Source: Oscillospiraceae bacterium
Lineage (GTDB): Bacteria; Bacillota; Clostridia; Oscillospirales; Oscillospiraceae
Length of the DNA: 55,062 nt
Direction: 5' to 3'
Assembly: GCA_021768185.1 (NCBI GenBank)
Contig: JAETNP010000015.1
Span: 1 to 55,062, forward strand
Below the pieces are notes generated by a model. The model did no database searches and was not told the origin of the DNA. It saw nothing but the letters and a program-made list of their open reading frames with translations. The translations under genes and the position numbers were made by a program. Shown one piece after another: positions 7,965 to 15,919 of this stretch (its first letter is position 1; each line of letters opens with the position of its first letter).

Positions 7965-8590
7965 CATCTGCGGCCCTTCGGGCCGCCTCCGCAGCCGATT
8001 CTCGTCGGTGGCCCGGGACCTGCGCGGCCCCGGACTCCGCGCCTACTTTTCGCACCCGCGAAAAGTAGGCAAAAGCGGGCTTAAACCTGGCGGTTTAAGA
8101 ATCCCTCATTTTTTGATTAGTTTTGCGCCCAAGGCACAGTCGGTTTTGTCTAAACTTACTGCCGTCCGCTTCGTTCCCCTTCTGCGTCTATTTCAGCGTG
8201 GTTGTCGGTGGCCCCTACCGTATAGCGGGGCTAACTCCCCGGGGTGCATTTTTGCTGGATGGTTCCGTTAGACCAAATCCCCGTAGATGGCTCTACCCCT
8301 TTGAAAGGCCGACAGGCGGAGTTGGTCAACTACCAAGCCACTAGATTAGATGCCCGAAGGACCGCTCGTTCACGTGGCACCGCAACTCTTCATTTCCACC
8401 GAACCATCGCAAACCCCTCGCCGAGGTCCCTTGCCGTCAGGCGGGACCGAGAAGGGATTCTTAAACCGTAGGTTTAAGCCCGCTTTTGCCTACTTTTCGC
8501 GGGCGCGAAAAGTAGGCGAGGAGTCCGGGGGCGAGAAGCCCCCGGGGTTTCAATACGAAACGGCTCCCGTGCCGCCCGCAGGGCGGCAGG
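7965..8590 (+). repeat. R-family repeat copy R2, full-length non-coding core type
   Basis: The most complete copy. From the left come an outer hairpin (about 7971-7987), a G/C hairpin, the CCTAC/GTAGG hairpin (about 8040-8069), TTAAACC/GGTTTAA (about 8081-8098), a conserved arm ending in CTCCCCGGGGTGCA near 8235-8248, and a core of about 215 bp. Then the same hairpins follow in inverted order to an outer hairpin at 8569-8588. The two ends share the same stem-tip type. It lies between the methyltransferase gene and the 3' end of the rnf operon, and two parS sites follow at once. No gene inside is supported. Confidence 0.88.
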
Positions 8591-8607
8591 AAAATGCAAT
8601 AAAAATG

Positions 8608-8623
8608 TTTTTCACGTGAAACA
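8608..8623. other. parS: parS site 3 (one mismatch)
   Basis: TTTTTCACGTGAAACA differs from the perfect site at position 2 only. It lies 39 bp from site 4, beside the right end of R2. Confidence 0.8.
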
Positions 8624-8646
8624 CCCGGCTTTCGCAAAAGCCAAAA

Positions 8647-8662
8647 TGTTTCACGTGAAACA
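8647..8662. other. parS: parS site 4
   Basis: A perfect TGTTTCACGTGAAACA just downstream of rnfB. With sites 1-3 it makes a parS cluster within 3.8 kb. Confidence 0.93.
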
Positions 8663-8679
8663 TTCTATAAAGTAAAGAG

Positions 8680-9501
8680 TCAGGCGACCGGCTCAACCTT
8701 GCCGGTGGCGTGAATGTCGGTAATCAGCTTCCGGGGGCACTTCTCCACGCAGACGCCGCAGGAAGTGCATTTGGTATAGTCAATGGAAGCGTGGTTGTCC
8801 GTCACCGTGATGGCGCCGGCGGGGCAGTTCTTCTCGCACAGACGGCAGCCAATGCAGCTGACGGTACACAGAGACTTGGCGGAGGGACCCTTGTCCTTAT
8901 TGCCGCAGGGGACCATGATGTCCGAGGCGTAGGGGACGTCGATGATCACGTGGCGGGGACAGGCCTTGGCGCACTGCATACAGTGAGTGCATTTGTCCTG
9001 GTCTACCTGGGCTACGCCATGGGCGTTGATATGGATGGCGTCAAACTTGCAAGCCTGGACGCAGGTGCCCAGACCAAGACAGCCGTAGGCGCAGTCCAGG
9101 GTGCCGTTGCCGGAGACCTTCATGGCGGCTACGCAGTCCGTGAGGCCGACATAGCGCTCAAATTTCCGGCTGGCCCGGGTACCGCCGTTGCAGCGGACAA
9201 AGGCCACGCGGCGCTCCTGCGCCTTGACCTCCACGCCCATGACGGCGGCAATGCGGCTGGTCTGAAGGCCGGAGCAGCTGGGGCAGGCGTTGACCGGAGC
9301 TTCCTTGGCCAGGATGGCCGCCGCGCAGCCGGCGCAGCCGGGATAGCCGCAGCCGCCGCAGTTGGCCCCCGGCAGACAGTCCAGGATCAGGTCCAGCTTG
9401 GGGTCCGTCTTGACCTCGAAGACCTTGGAGGCCAGGGACAGCACCAGACCAAAGACGCCGCCCAGGATCCCCAGTGTCAGTACAGCATAGAAAATGTTCA
9501 A
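8680..9501 (-). CDS. rnfB: Rnf complex subunit RnfB (iron-sulfur)
   Basis: RnfB of the Rnf complex, which moves electrons from reduced ferredoxin to NAD+ and pumps Na+ or H+. The 273-residue reading starts at TTG (9499-9501), chosen because AGGAGG (9508-9513) lies 6 nt upstream and the next residues, NIFYAVLTLGILGG, begin the normal membrane anchor. It has the N-terminal CGGCGYPGC cluster motif (about 50-58) and a series of ferredoxin-type cysteines (CTHCMQCAKACP, CIGCRLCEKNCP, CTSCGVCVEKCP). It is the last gene of rnfCDGEAB. It is separated from rnfA by an unusual 294-nt structured insert. Confidence 0.93.
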   Translation of the reverse strand: MNIFYAVLTLGILGGVFGLVLSLASKVFEVKTDPKLDLILDCLPGANCGGCGYPGCAGCAAAILAKEAPVNACPSCSGLQTSRIAAVMGVEVKAQERRVAFVRCNGGTRASRKFERYVGLTDCVAAMKVSGNGTLDCAYGCLGLGTCVQACKFDAIHINAHGVAQVDQDKCTHCMQCAKACPRHVIIDVPYASDIMVPCGNKDKGPSAKSLCTVSCIGCRLCEKNCPAGAITVTDNHASIDYTKCTSCGVCVEKCPRKLITDIHATGKVEPVA

Positions 9502-9528
9502 AATTTTCCTCCTCTCTCCGTGAAGCAG

Positions 9529-9789
9529 AAAAAGCCTCGCAGAGTTTGCCGCCCGCAGGCGGCAAAATATTTCAATCGTTTTTCCAAGGACATGTGCCTC
9601 GATCGTGCAATGACCACATCGAGTGGTCATGCACGATCTAATTCTGCACAGGCACTCGATGTGCCTGTTGCAGAATCATGAAAAACCCTTCTCGCGAAGC
9701 GAGCGTCGAGCTGCCCGCTTACAGCGGGCAAGGAGGCGCAGAACGCAGCGCAATCCTTTTCAAAAGAAATGGCTGCGCCATTTCTTTTG
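9529..9789 (-). repeat. Second structured repeat family, copy Y, inside the rnf operon
   Basis: Read on the minus strand, this aligns end to end with 48418-48620. A hairpin with a CAAAAGAAATGG arm (about 9758-9788) is followed by a GCGTTCTGCGCCT block, a GCCCGC/GCGGGC hairpin, a TCGACGCTCGCT block, GTTTTTC, two extra hairpins (9601-9675), GAAAAAC, and a TTTGCCGCC/GGCGGCAAA hairpin (about 9545-9566). Stems differ from those at 48 kb but still pair. It fills the gap between rnfA and rnfB and must be transcribed with the operon unless rnfB has its own promoter. Confidence 0.72.
9601..9675. other. Two adjacent hairpins with complementary loops
   Basis: Hairpin 1 (9601-9638) has GATCGTGC and ATGACCAC arms and loop ATCGA (9618-9622). 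Hairpin 2 (9642-9675) has TTCTGCA and CAGGCAC arms and loop TCGAT (9656-9660). The loops are reverse complements, so a 5-bp kissing contact is possible. This pair is absent from the sister copy at 48 kb. Confidence 0.65.
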
Positions 9790-9795
9790 AGGTTT

Positions 9796-10383
9796 TTACC
9801 AGGGGATCTTCAGGCCCTGGAAGCCCATGAAGCAGAGGGCCATCAGACCAGCGGTGACCAGGGCAATGGGGAAGCCCTTGAAGGCTTTGGGCGGGTCGGC
9901 AAACTCCAGACGCTCCCGAATGCTGGCAAAAAGGACGATGGCCAGCAGGAAGCCCGCGCCGCCGGTGATGCCGTAGACCACGGATTCGATGAAGTTATAG
10001 CCGTTCTGCACGTTCAGGAGCACCACGCCCAGCACCGCGCAGTTGGTGGTGATGAGGGGCAGGTAAACGCCCAGGGCCTGGTAGAGGGTGGGGATGGCTT
10101 TTTTCAGGAACATCTCCACAAATTGGACCAGGGCGGCAATCACCAGGATGAAGGCTACGGTCTGCATGTACTTCAAGCCCAGGTTGTTCAGCAGCAGGTT
10201 CACCGGGTAGCAGAGAGCCGACGCCAGACCCATGACGAAGATCACCGCGAAGCCCATGCCTACGGCGGTATCCATCTTCTTGGACACGCCCATGAAGGGG
10301 CAGATACCCAGGAATTGGGCCAGGATGAAGTTATTGATGAGGATCGCACCTAGGGCGATATCAAATAATGTGGTCCATTCCAT
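9796..10383 (-). CDS. rnfA: Rnf complex membrane subunit RnfA
   Basis: A 195-residue integral membrane protein with six predicted helices. It has the family segments [20 protein letters not shown] (about 17-36) and [13 protein letters not shown] (about 113-125). RnfA and RnfE form the related pair in the membrane core of the Rnf complex that carries a buried iron-sulfur centre. The conserved cysteines in GICPF and TNCAVLG are present. The start follows the rnfE stop by 3 nt. Confidence 0.96.
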   Translation of the reverse strand: MEWTTLFDIALGAILINNFILAQFLGICPFMGVSKKMDTAVGMGFAVIFVMGLASALCYPVNLLLNNLGLKYMQTVAFILVIAALVQFVEMFLKKAIPTLYQALGVYLPLITTNCAVLGVVLLNVQNGYNFIESVVYGITGGAGFLLAIVLFASIRERLEFADPPKAFKGFPIALVTAGLMALCFMGFQGLKIPW

Positions 10384-10386
10384 CGG

Positions 10387-10986
10387 TTATTTCCCTCCCT
10401 TGACCTTGCGCTGGATGTACTGCATCAGGGCGATGAGACAGCCCAGTGTCAGAAAGCCGCCCACCGGAAGGGCCAGCATATTGGCCGCGTACTCCGCGGG
10501 GAATACCCGCGCGCCATTGAAGGTGCCAGCGCCTAAAAGTTCACGGATGGCGCTCATGACCAGCAGGACCATGGTGTAGCCCAGGCCCTGGCAGATGCCG
10601 TCGATGGCGGCGGGCAGAGGCTTCGACTTGCTGGCGAAGGACTCCGCACGGGCCAGGATGATGCAGTTGACCACGATGAGGGGGATGAACACGCCCAGGC
10701 TCTCGGCAATATCGGGGAAGAAGGCCTGAAGCAGCAGGTCCACCATGGTGACAAAGCCAGCGATGACGACGATATAGCAGGCGATACGGACCTGCTCGGG
10801 AATGAATTTGCGGAGCAGGGAGATGAAAATATTGGAGAGGGTCAGGATGATGGTCACCGAGACGCCCATGCCGATACCGTTGGAGATGGTGGTGGTGATG
10901 GCCAGAGTGGAACACATGCCCAGAAGTTGGACCAGCACCGGGTTCTGAGTGACGAGGCCCTCTTTCAGCTGCTTGCCGATATTCAT
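10387..10986 (-). CDS. rnfE: Rnf complex membrane subunit RnfE
   Basis: A 199-residue membrane protein homologous to RnfA, with GLVTQNPVLVQLLGMCSTLA at the N-terminus and VVNCIILARAESFASK in the middle. The paired cysteine motifs (GMCSTL and VNCIIL) match the RnfA/RnfE family. It ends with the basic tail YIQRKVKGGK. It lies between rnfG and rnfA with short gaps, in the standard order. Confidence 0.96.
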   Translation of the reverse strand: MNIGKQLKEGLVTQNPVLVQLLGMCSTLAITTTISNGIGMGVSVTIILTLSNIFISLLRKFIPEQVRIACYIVVIAGFVTMVDLLLQAFFPDIAESLGVFIPLIVVNCIILARAESFASKSKPLPAAIDGICQGLGYTMVLLVMSAIRELLGAGTFNGARVFPAEYAANMLALPVGGFLTLGCLIALMQYIQRKVKGGK

Positions 10987-11001
10987 ACTGCTCTCCCTCC
11001 T

Positions 11002-11598
11002 TTACGAAAGCTGGCCTACGGCGGCCAGAGCGGCGTTGACGCCTTCTACCACGCCCCGGGAACTGAAGGTCGCGCCGGAAACGGCGTCGAAGCGGTTGCT
11101 CCCGGAGTTGACGGTGATCTCACCGTTTTCATGGCTCATGCCGGTGAAGCGGTCCAGAACGGACTGGTCGGCGACAACCTTGGTGCCGATATTGGGGGTC
11201 TCACTGTGCTTGACCACGGAGACGCCGGTGACCTTGCCGTCCGTACCGACGCCCACCATCATCTCAATGGTCCCCTGGGAGCCGCTGGTGGCGGTTTCCG
11301 CCACCCAGCCGATACCCTCGCCGCCGGAGTTGGCCAGATAGAGGGCGGTGACATGGGCGGGCAGATTTCCTTCCCAGAGAACGTATTCATCGGCGGGGAG
11401 GACCAAGGACATGGCAGCTTCCTTCTTGGCCTTCTGAATGGCGTCAATGCGGGGGGCCGTGATCTGATTGACAATCCCTAAAAGCAGGGCGGTCACCAGG
11501 CAGATTGCCAGGAGAACGCCGGTGATGCGGAGAATGTACTGGGGGTCCAGGGAGAACGCGGGCTGCTTCGCGGAGGCGGTTTCTTTCGGTTTGCTCAT
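11002..11598 (-). CDS. rnfG: Rnf complex FMN-binding subunit RnfG
   Basis: A 198-residue protein with one N-terminal transmembrane helix (about 27-48) and an extracytoplasmic FMN-binding domain. The covalent flavin site is intact: FDAVSGATFSSRGVVEGV near residues 170-187, where the Thr of SGAT takes FMN through a phosphoester bond made by ApbE. No apbE gene is in the window. It overlaps rnfD by 4 nt. Confidence 0.95.
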   Translation of the reverse strand: MSKPKETASAKQPAFSLDPQYILRITGVLLAICLVTALLLGIVNQITAPRIDAIQKAKKEAAMSLVLPADEYVLWEGNLPAHVTALYLANSGGEGIGWVAETATSGSQGTIEMMVGVGTDGKVTGVSVVKHSETPNIGTKVVADQSVLDRFTGMSHENGEITVNSGSNRFDAVSGATFSSRGVVEGVNAALAAVGQLS

Positions 11599-12638
11599 TT
11601 CTTGACGGCCTCCTTCTTGGTTTTATCGGGCGCGGGCTTCTTTTCCGCCTTTTTCTTCTCCTTGACGACGCCGAAACGGTGGGGCTTGATATTCTTGTCG
11701 ATGAGCCACACGGTCAGGTTCATAATCAGAATGGCGTAGCACACGCCCTCGTTATAGGAGCCGAAATAACGGATAAAGACGGTGATGAGGCCGCAGCCGA
11801 TGCCGAAAATGGCTTGGCCCAGATGGCTTACAGGGGAGGTGACGTAGTCGGTGGCCATGAAGATGGCACCCAGCATCAAGCCGCCGCCCAGAAGGTTGCA
11901 CAGCATCCACTGGAGAGGATCGTTGCCCCGGGGGAAGAGGAAGGTCAGGACTGCTACCGTGCCAATATAGCTGACGGGGATGTACCAGGTGATGACCTTC
12001 CGCCAGAGGAGGAACAGGCCGCCCAGGATCAGGAGCATGGCGCTGACCTCGCCCATGGAACCGCCGATGAGGCCCACGAACATCTTGGGCAGGTCGGTGG
12101 CCTTCATCAGGCCGGACAGGTCGTTGCCGTGGAGATAGGCCATGGGGGTGGGGAAGGTCTCCGCGTCAATGACGCCCATGAGAGGCACGGAGGATCGGGG
12201 GCCTACCCAGCGGGTCATCTCGCCGGCCCAGGAGAGCATGAAGGCCCGGGCCGCCAGGGCGGGGTTCAGAAAATTCTTGCCTACGCCGCCAAAAAGCTGC
12301 TTGACGACGACGATGGCGAAGAAGTCGCCAATTAAAAGAATCCAGTAGGGAATGGTCACGGGGGAGACCATGGCAATCAGAACGCCGGTGACGGCGGCGC
12401 TCAGGTCGCCCAGGGTGTTGTTCTTCCGCAGCAGGGCGCGGTAGAGCCATTCAAAGGCGCAGCAGCCCGCTACGCTCACCGCCGTCGTGGCAAGAGCCCG
12501 GGGGCCGAAGTTGTATACCGCGAAGGCCAGGGGCAGCACCAGGGCAATGAGCACCTCCCCCATGATGTGGCCCGCGCCGTCCTTGGTGCGGATATGGGGG
12601 GAGGAGGAACCAATGAGATTCAAGGCTTTATAGTCCAT
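11595..12638 (-). CDS. rnfD: Rnf complex membrane subunit RnfD
   Basis: A 347-residue membrane protein of the NqrB/RnfD family, with SSPHIRTKDGAGHIM at the N-terminus, FLNPALAARAFMLSWAGEMT (about 142-161) and GGSMGEVSAML (about 202-212). The segment aligning with the covalent flavin motif of relatives reads DAETFPTPM: the Thr is kept, but the usual Gly-Ala before it is Phe-Pro. The C-terminus is a lysine-rich tail. It follows rnfC with 2 nt between them. Confidence 0.94.
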   Translation of the reverse strand: MDYKALNLIGSSSPHIRTKDGAGHIMGEVLIALVLPLAFAVYNFGPRALATTAVSVAGCCAFEWLYRALLRKNNTLGDLSAAVTGVLIAMVSPVTIPYWILLIGDFFAIVVVKQLFGGVGKNFLNPALAARAFMLSWAGEMTRWVGPRSSVPLMGVIDAETFPTPMAYLHGNDLSGLMKATDLPKMFVGLIGGSMGEVSAMLLILGGLFLLWRKVITWYIPVSYIGTVAVLTFLFPRGNDPLQWMLCNLLGGGLMLGAIFMATDYVTSPVSHLGQAIFGIGCGLITVFIRYFGSYNEGVCYAILIMNLTVWLIDKNIKPHRFGVVKEKKKAEKKPAPDKTKKEAVKK

Positions 12639-12640
12639 GG

Positions 12641-14011
12641 TCAGCCCTCCTTCTTTTTCTCTTCCGCAGCCTTGGCCGCTTCAGCGGCGGCCTTGGCGGC
12701 GGCTTTGGCGTTGTTGATCTTCTGCTTGCCCGCCCGGAAAGCCTGGACAAGATGGAGCCGGCCGGGACAGATGTACGTACACGCGCCGCACTCAATGCAG
12801 TCCAGCACGTGGGCCTCCTCCAGCTCCGGCAGCATTCCCGCCGCCTCGTACTGGTACATGAACACCGGCTGGAGGTGCATGGGGCACACGGAGATGCACT
12901 TGCCGCAGCGGATGCAGGCGGGGTGCTCCACGGTGCGCTCCTCCTTGTCCGCAAAGGCCAGGATGGCGTTGGTCCCCTTGCCAATGGGGGCGGACATGTC
13001 AAACTGGGAGTGGCCCATCATGGGGCCGCCCATGAGAATCTTAAAGGTCTCCTGCTTTACGCCGCCGCAGGCGTCCAGCAGGTCGCTGATGGGGGTGCCG
13101 ATGGGGCAGAGGAGGTTTTTGGGCTCGTTCACCCCGGATCCGGAGACGGTGACCACCCGGTGGGTCACGGGACGGCCATGGTAGACGGCGTTATAGATGG
13201 CGATGGTGGTGACCACGTTGAAGACTGCGCAGCCAATGGCGGCGGGGAGAGCGCCGGGGGGCACCTGACGGCCGGTGATGGACTGGCACAGCTGCTTCTC
13301 CGCGCCCTGGGGGTAGCGGGTGGGCAGAACGTCCACTACGGCGGGAGCTTTCTCCTCGTCGATCTTCAGCTTCAGCATTCCGGCAGCATTGGCCTTGTTC
13401 TGCTCAATGACGATGTGGACCCGGTCTACGCCGAAGATCCGGGCAAGGAGCTTGACCCCGCCCAGGACCGCCTCCGGCTCCTCCAGGAGGATGCGGTGGT
13501 CGCTGGTGATATAGGGCTCGCACTCGCTGGCGTTGACGATCACTGTATCCACCTTGCCCAGGCCGGAGGATATCTTCACATGGGTGGGGAAGGTAGCTCC
13601 GCCCATGCCCACGATGCCCGCCTCCTTGATGAGGGCGGAGAGCTGCTCAGGGGTGAGGCTGTCGGGGTCAGAGACGGGGGCGAGGCTTTCACAAAGGGTC
13701 TCATTGAAGTCGTTCTCGATCACCACGCTCATGACGGGAACACCGGAAAAATGGAGACGGGGCTCTACAGCCACCACCTTGCCGGAAATGCTGGCATGAA
13801 CGGGCGCGGAGACGAAGGCGGGGGCATCCCCTACCTTCTGCCCTACAGTCACATAGTCGCCCACCGAGACGCAGGGCGTACAGGGCGCGCCGATGTGCAG
13901 CGACATGGGGATCACTACACGGGCCGGCGGCGGGAGCGTCTCGATCGGCTTCTTATTTGTGGCGGCCTTCTGGTCGTTTGGATGAATGCCGCCGAAGAAA
14001 GCTTGGGCCAT
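12641..14011 (-). CDS. rnfC: Rnf complex NADH-side subunit RnfC
   Basis: A 456-residue soluble subunit, first gene of the operon. It has GGIHP at the N-terminus, a glycine-rich NADH/FMN-binding region (GIVGMGGATFPTHVK near 138-152), a SLBB-like region, and two 4Fe-4S motifs, CIRCGKCISVCP and CIECGACTYICP, near 370 and 410. It ends in an Ala/Lys-rich helix. RnfC passes electrons to NAD+. A promoter at 14068-14096 drives the operon. Confidence 0.96.
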   Translation of the reverse strand: MAQAFFGGIHPNDQKAATNKKPIETLPPPARVVIPMSLHIGAPCTPCVSVGDYVTVGQKVGDAPAFVSAPVHASISGKVVAVEPRLHFSGVPVMSVVIENDFNETLCESLAPVSDPDSLTPEQLSALIKEAGIVGMGGATFPTHVKISSGLGKVDTVIVNASECEPYITSDHRILLEEPEAVLGGVKLLARIFGVDRVHIVIEQNKANAAGMLKLKIDEEKAPAVVDVLPTRYPQGAEKQLCQSITGRQVPPGALPAAIGCAVFNVVTTIAIYNAVYHGRPVTHRVVTVSGSGVNEPKNLLCPIGTPISDLLDACGGVKQETFKILMGGPMMGHSQFDMSAPIGKGTNAILAFADKEERTVEHPACIRCGKCISVCPMHLQPVFMYQYEAAGMLPELEEAHVLDCIECGACTYICPGRLHLVQAFRAGKQKINNAKAAAKAAAEAAKAAEEKKKEG

Positions 14012-14067
14012 ATCTTCACCTCATTTTCTTCTTGTCTTGCTGCAGCAGGGGATAATTACTCCCGTCT

Positions 14068-14096
14068 ATCATACTCCCATTTATTCGCCGTGTAAA
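14068..14096 (-). promoter_or_regulatory. Probable sigma-A promoter of rnfCDGEAB
   Basis: On the minus strand, TTTACA (14091-14096), 17 bp, and TATGAT (14068-14073), about 57 nt upstream of the rnfC ATG. Confidence 0.65.
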
Positions 14097-14195
14097 GAAA
14101 TTTTTCGAGGTTTTGATAATTTTTTTGCGGAATTGAGTAAGAATATCCAGGTTTGCTTGTTAAACCTGTAACAAAATGGAAGGGTTTCATGTGAC

Positions 14196-14224
14196 TTGCA
14201 TTTATGGGGAAAACATGGTATGAT
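14196..14224 (+). promoter_or_regulatory. Probable sigma-A promoter of the DUF975 gene
   Basis: TTGCAT (14196-14201), 17 bp, and TATGAT (14219-14224), 54 nt before the ATG. It is divergent from the rnf promoter. A small AGGTTT/AAACCT dyad near 14150-14168 lies between the two. Confidence 0.65.
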
Positions 14225-14277
14225 AGCAGAAAATTCCGCCAAACAGGGGGAAATTTTGTTTTAGGAGGGTCCATTCC

Positions 14278-15051
14278 ATGATAAATCGCGGGGCAATCAA
14301 GGAGGAAGCCAAGGGGATCATACGCAGCGCCAGGGTATCGCCCATCCTGGTCACACTGCTGGTGATGGCAATCGTTTTTGTGCTGGAACGGGTGACCGAT
14401 CTGGTGGAGGGCGGGTCCCTGTTCTATTCTTATGGCTTGATACGGCGATACTATGACGCGCTGATGAGCAATGATTTGGGCAGCCTGGAGGCGCTGCTGT
14501 ATTCGCTGCCTGACAACACGGGGATCACCTTCTTCTTCTCTATGCTGGTGTCCCTGGTGGGGTTGGTGCTCAACGGGGGGTACTATATCTACTGCATGGG
14601 TATCCGGCGGGGAGCGGAAATGCCCTACGCCACCCTGGCCGACGGGCTGGGAGTGGCGGGGAAGCTGATCTGGTGCTCTATTCAGATGAGCGTGAAGATC
14701 TTCCTGTGGTCCATGCTGTTCTGGATCCCGGGGATCGTCGCCGTGTACCGGTACCGCTTCGCCTACTACAATATCCTCACCGACGGGTCGCTTACCGCGG
14801 GAGGCGCTATCCGCCTCAGCTGCCAGCAGACCAGAGGAATGAAATGGCAGCTGTTTGTATTGGACCTCAGCTTTATCGGGTGGAGCCTGCTGAGTTCGCT
14901 GACCTTGGGGCTGCTGAATATGTGGCTTACGCCCTATATGACGCTGTGCGATCTGGCCTACTTTGAGGAGGGCCAGAGACGTGTGGGAAGGGGGCAGTTC
15001 AACGGCGAGCAGAGACCGCCGGAGGCGGGAGACCCATGGGGACAAATGTAA
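14278..15051 (+). CDS. DUF975 family integral membrane protein
   Basis: A 257-residue protein starting INRGAIKEEAKGIIR, the usual opening of DUF975 proteins. Several hydrophobic helices follow (about 20-40, 75-105, 130-165, 190-215), with FLWSMLFWIPGIVAVYRYRF near 144-163. The family is common in Firmicutes and its function is unknown. It appears monocistronic, with its own promoter and a strong shared terminator at 15120-15160. Confidence 0.8.
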   Translation: MINRGAIKEEAKGIIRSARVSPILVTLLVMAIVFVLERVTDLVEGGSLFYSYGLIRRYYDALMSNDLGSLEALLYSLPDNTGITFFFSMLVSLVGLVLNGGYYIYCMGIRRGAEMPYATLADGLGVAGKLIWCSIQMSVKIFLWSMLFWIPGIVAVYRYRFAYYNILTDGSLTAGGAIRLSCQQTRGMKWQLFVLDLSFIGWSLLSSLTLGLLNMWLTPYMTLCDLAYFEEGQRRVGRGQFNGEQRPPEAGDPWGQM

Positions 15052-15119
15052 TTTGCAGAGTACTTTGCCTTATTTAATAAGGAAGGAGTACAAATATAAA
15101 AACCGAATTTGAGCACAAA

Positions 15120-15160
15120 AATCCAGACCGGCAAAAATTTCCTTTTTGCCGGTCTGGATT
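15120..15160. terminator. Bidirectional terminator between convergent genes
   Basis: An 18-bp perfect stem (15120-15137 with 15143-15160) around a 5-nt loop. It has A-rich and T-rich flanks, and lies between the DUF975 gene (plus) and the ECF gene (minus). Confidence 0.85.
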
Positions 15161-15211
15161 GTCTGTTTTGGCGCAGCCAAACTATCAATGCGAATCGAGG
15201 GCTGACGGGAG

Positions 15212-15799
15212 CTACTGCACCAGCAGTTTTTCCAGATGCGCTGATTTCATGGCTTTCATCAGTGCTACGCCCAGGATAGGCGCAAAGATCATGGCAATCA
15301 CGCCGTTGGTGATGGTTGCAGGGATCTTTGAAACGATCAGGGCCCAGCACTGGATAGGCTCTGTGAAATGATTCTCGATCATGCCGTTATAGAAATAGGT
15401 CTTAATGGAATAAACCACCATGTATCCAATCGCCGCGCAGGTCGTAGCCGCAAGCTGAGGACCGTATTTCTCCTTCCGGTTTTTGAACAGATAATACAGC
15501 ACCAATCCGGCAACCAATCCATACATTCCCTTGGTACACAGAGTGATAGGCGCTTCCTTCGCCCAGATGCCGGTCAGATCATAAAAGAAGCTCCCCAGCC
15601 CAGCGGCCAGGAACCCATGCCATGGCCCCAGCAAAATTCCGGACAGCGCGCATAAAATATTTGCCAGCGTAAACGAAGTCACACCGCCCAGCGGCACCGG
15701 CATCGTTACCCGCAGAAAGTTCCCCACAAAGACAATAGCCGTCATCATTGCGGTGGCTGTCAGCTTGAGCAGCAGCTGATGGGAATGATTTTGTTTCAT
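15212..15799 (-). CDS. ECF transporter substrate-binding (S) component
   Basis: A 195-residue membrane protein with about six helices and the layout of ECF S components: an N-terminal helix with TATAMMTAIVFVGNFLRV, the small-residue region SFTLANILCALSGILLGPWH (about 41-60) and a loop before GLGSFFYDL. S components bind one vitamin or metal and work with a shared energising module (EcfA-EcfA'-EcfT), which is not in the window. It is divergent from a MocR regulator (gap 15800-15919). MocR/PdxR proteins often control vitamin B6 genes, so a B6-vitamer substrate is possible. That is an inference. Confidence 0.75.
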   Translation of the reverse strand: MKQNHSHQLLLKLTATAMMTAIVFVGNFLRVTMPVPLGGVTSFTLANILCALSGILLGPWHGFLAAGLGSFFYDLTGIWAKEAPITLCTKGMYGLVAGLVLYYLFKNRKEKYGPQLAATTCAAIGYMVVYSIKTYFYNGMIENHFTEPIQCWALIVSKIPATITNGVIAMIFAPILGVALMKAMKSAHLEKLLVQ

Positions 15800-15852
15800 A
15801 GCTGTTTCCTCCTTTGCCCCCTTGACGAGGTGCGGTGATACTGCTATTATAC

Positions 15853-15887
15853 TTCTATCTGGTTCTATTAAAACTGCCAGAATAGAA
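15853..15887. promoter_or_regulatory. Candidate MocR operator in the divergent intergenic region
   Basis: TTCTATCTGG (15853-15862) and CCAGAATAGAA (15877-15887) form an imperfect dyad of about 35 bp between the ECF and mocR genes. It is well placed to control both directions. Confidence 0.5.
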
Positions 15888-15919
15888 TTTTTTTATGGGG
15901 TCAGTTGGGAGGGACGGTC

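Noticed and set aside
4900..8700. oriC within the parAB region
   Set aside because: No dnaA gene and no cluster of DnaA boxes was seen. gyrB-remB synteny places the origin beyond the right end.
15905..15919. Upstream TTG start for the MocR gene
   Set aside because: The TTG lies inside the GGGAGGG ribosome-binding site of the ATG at 15920, which also matches where family similarity begins.
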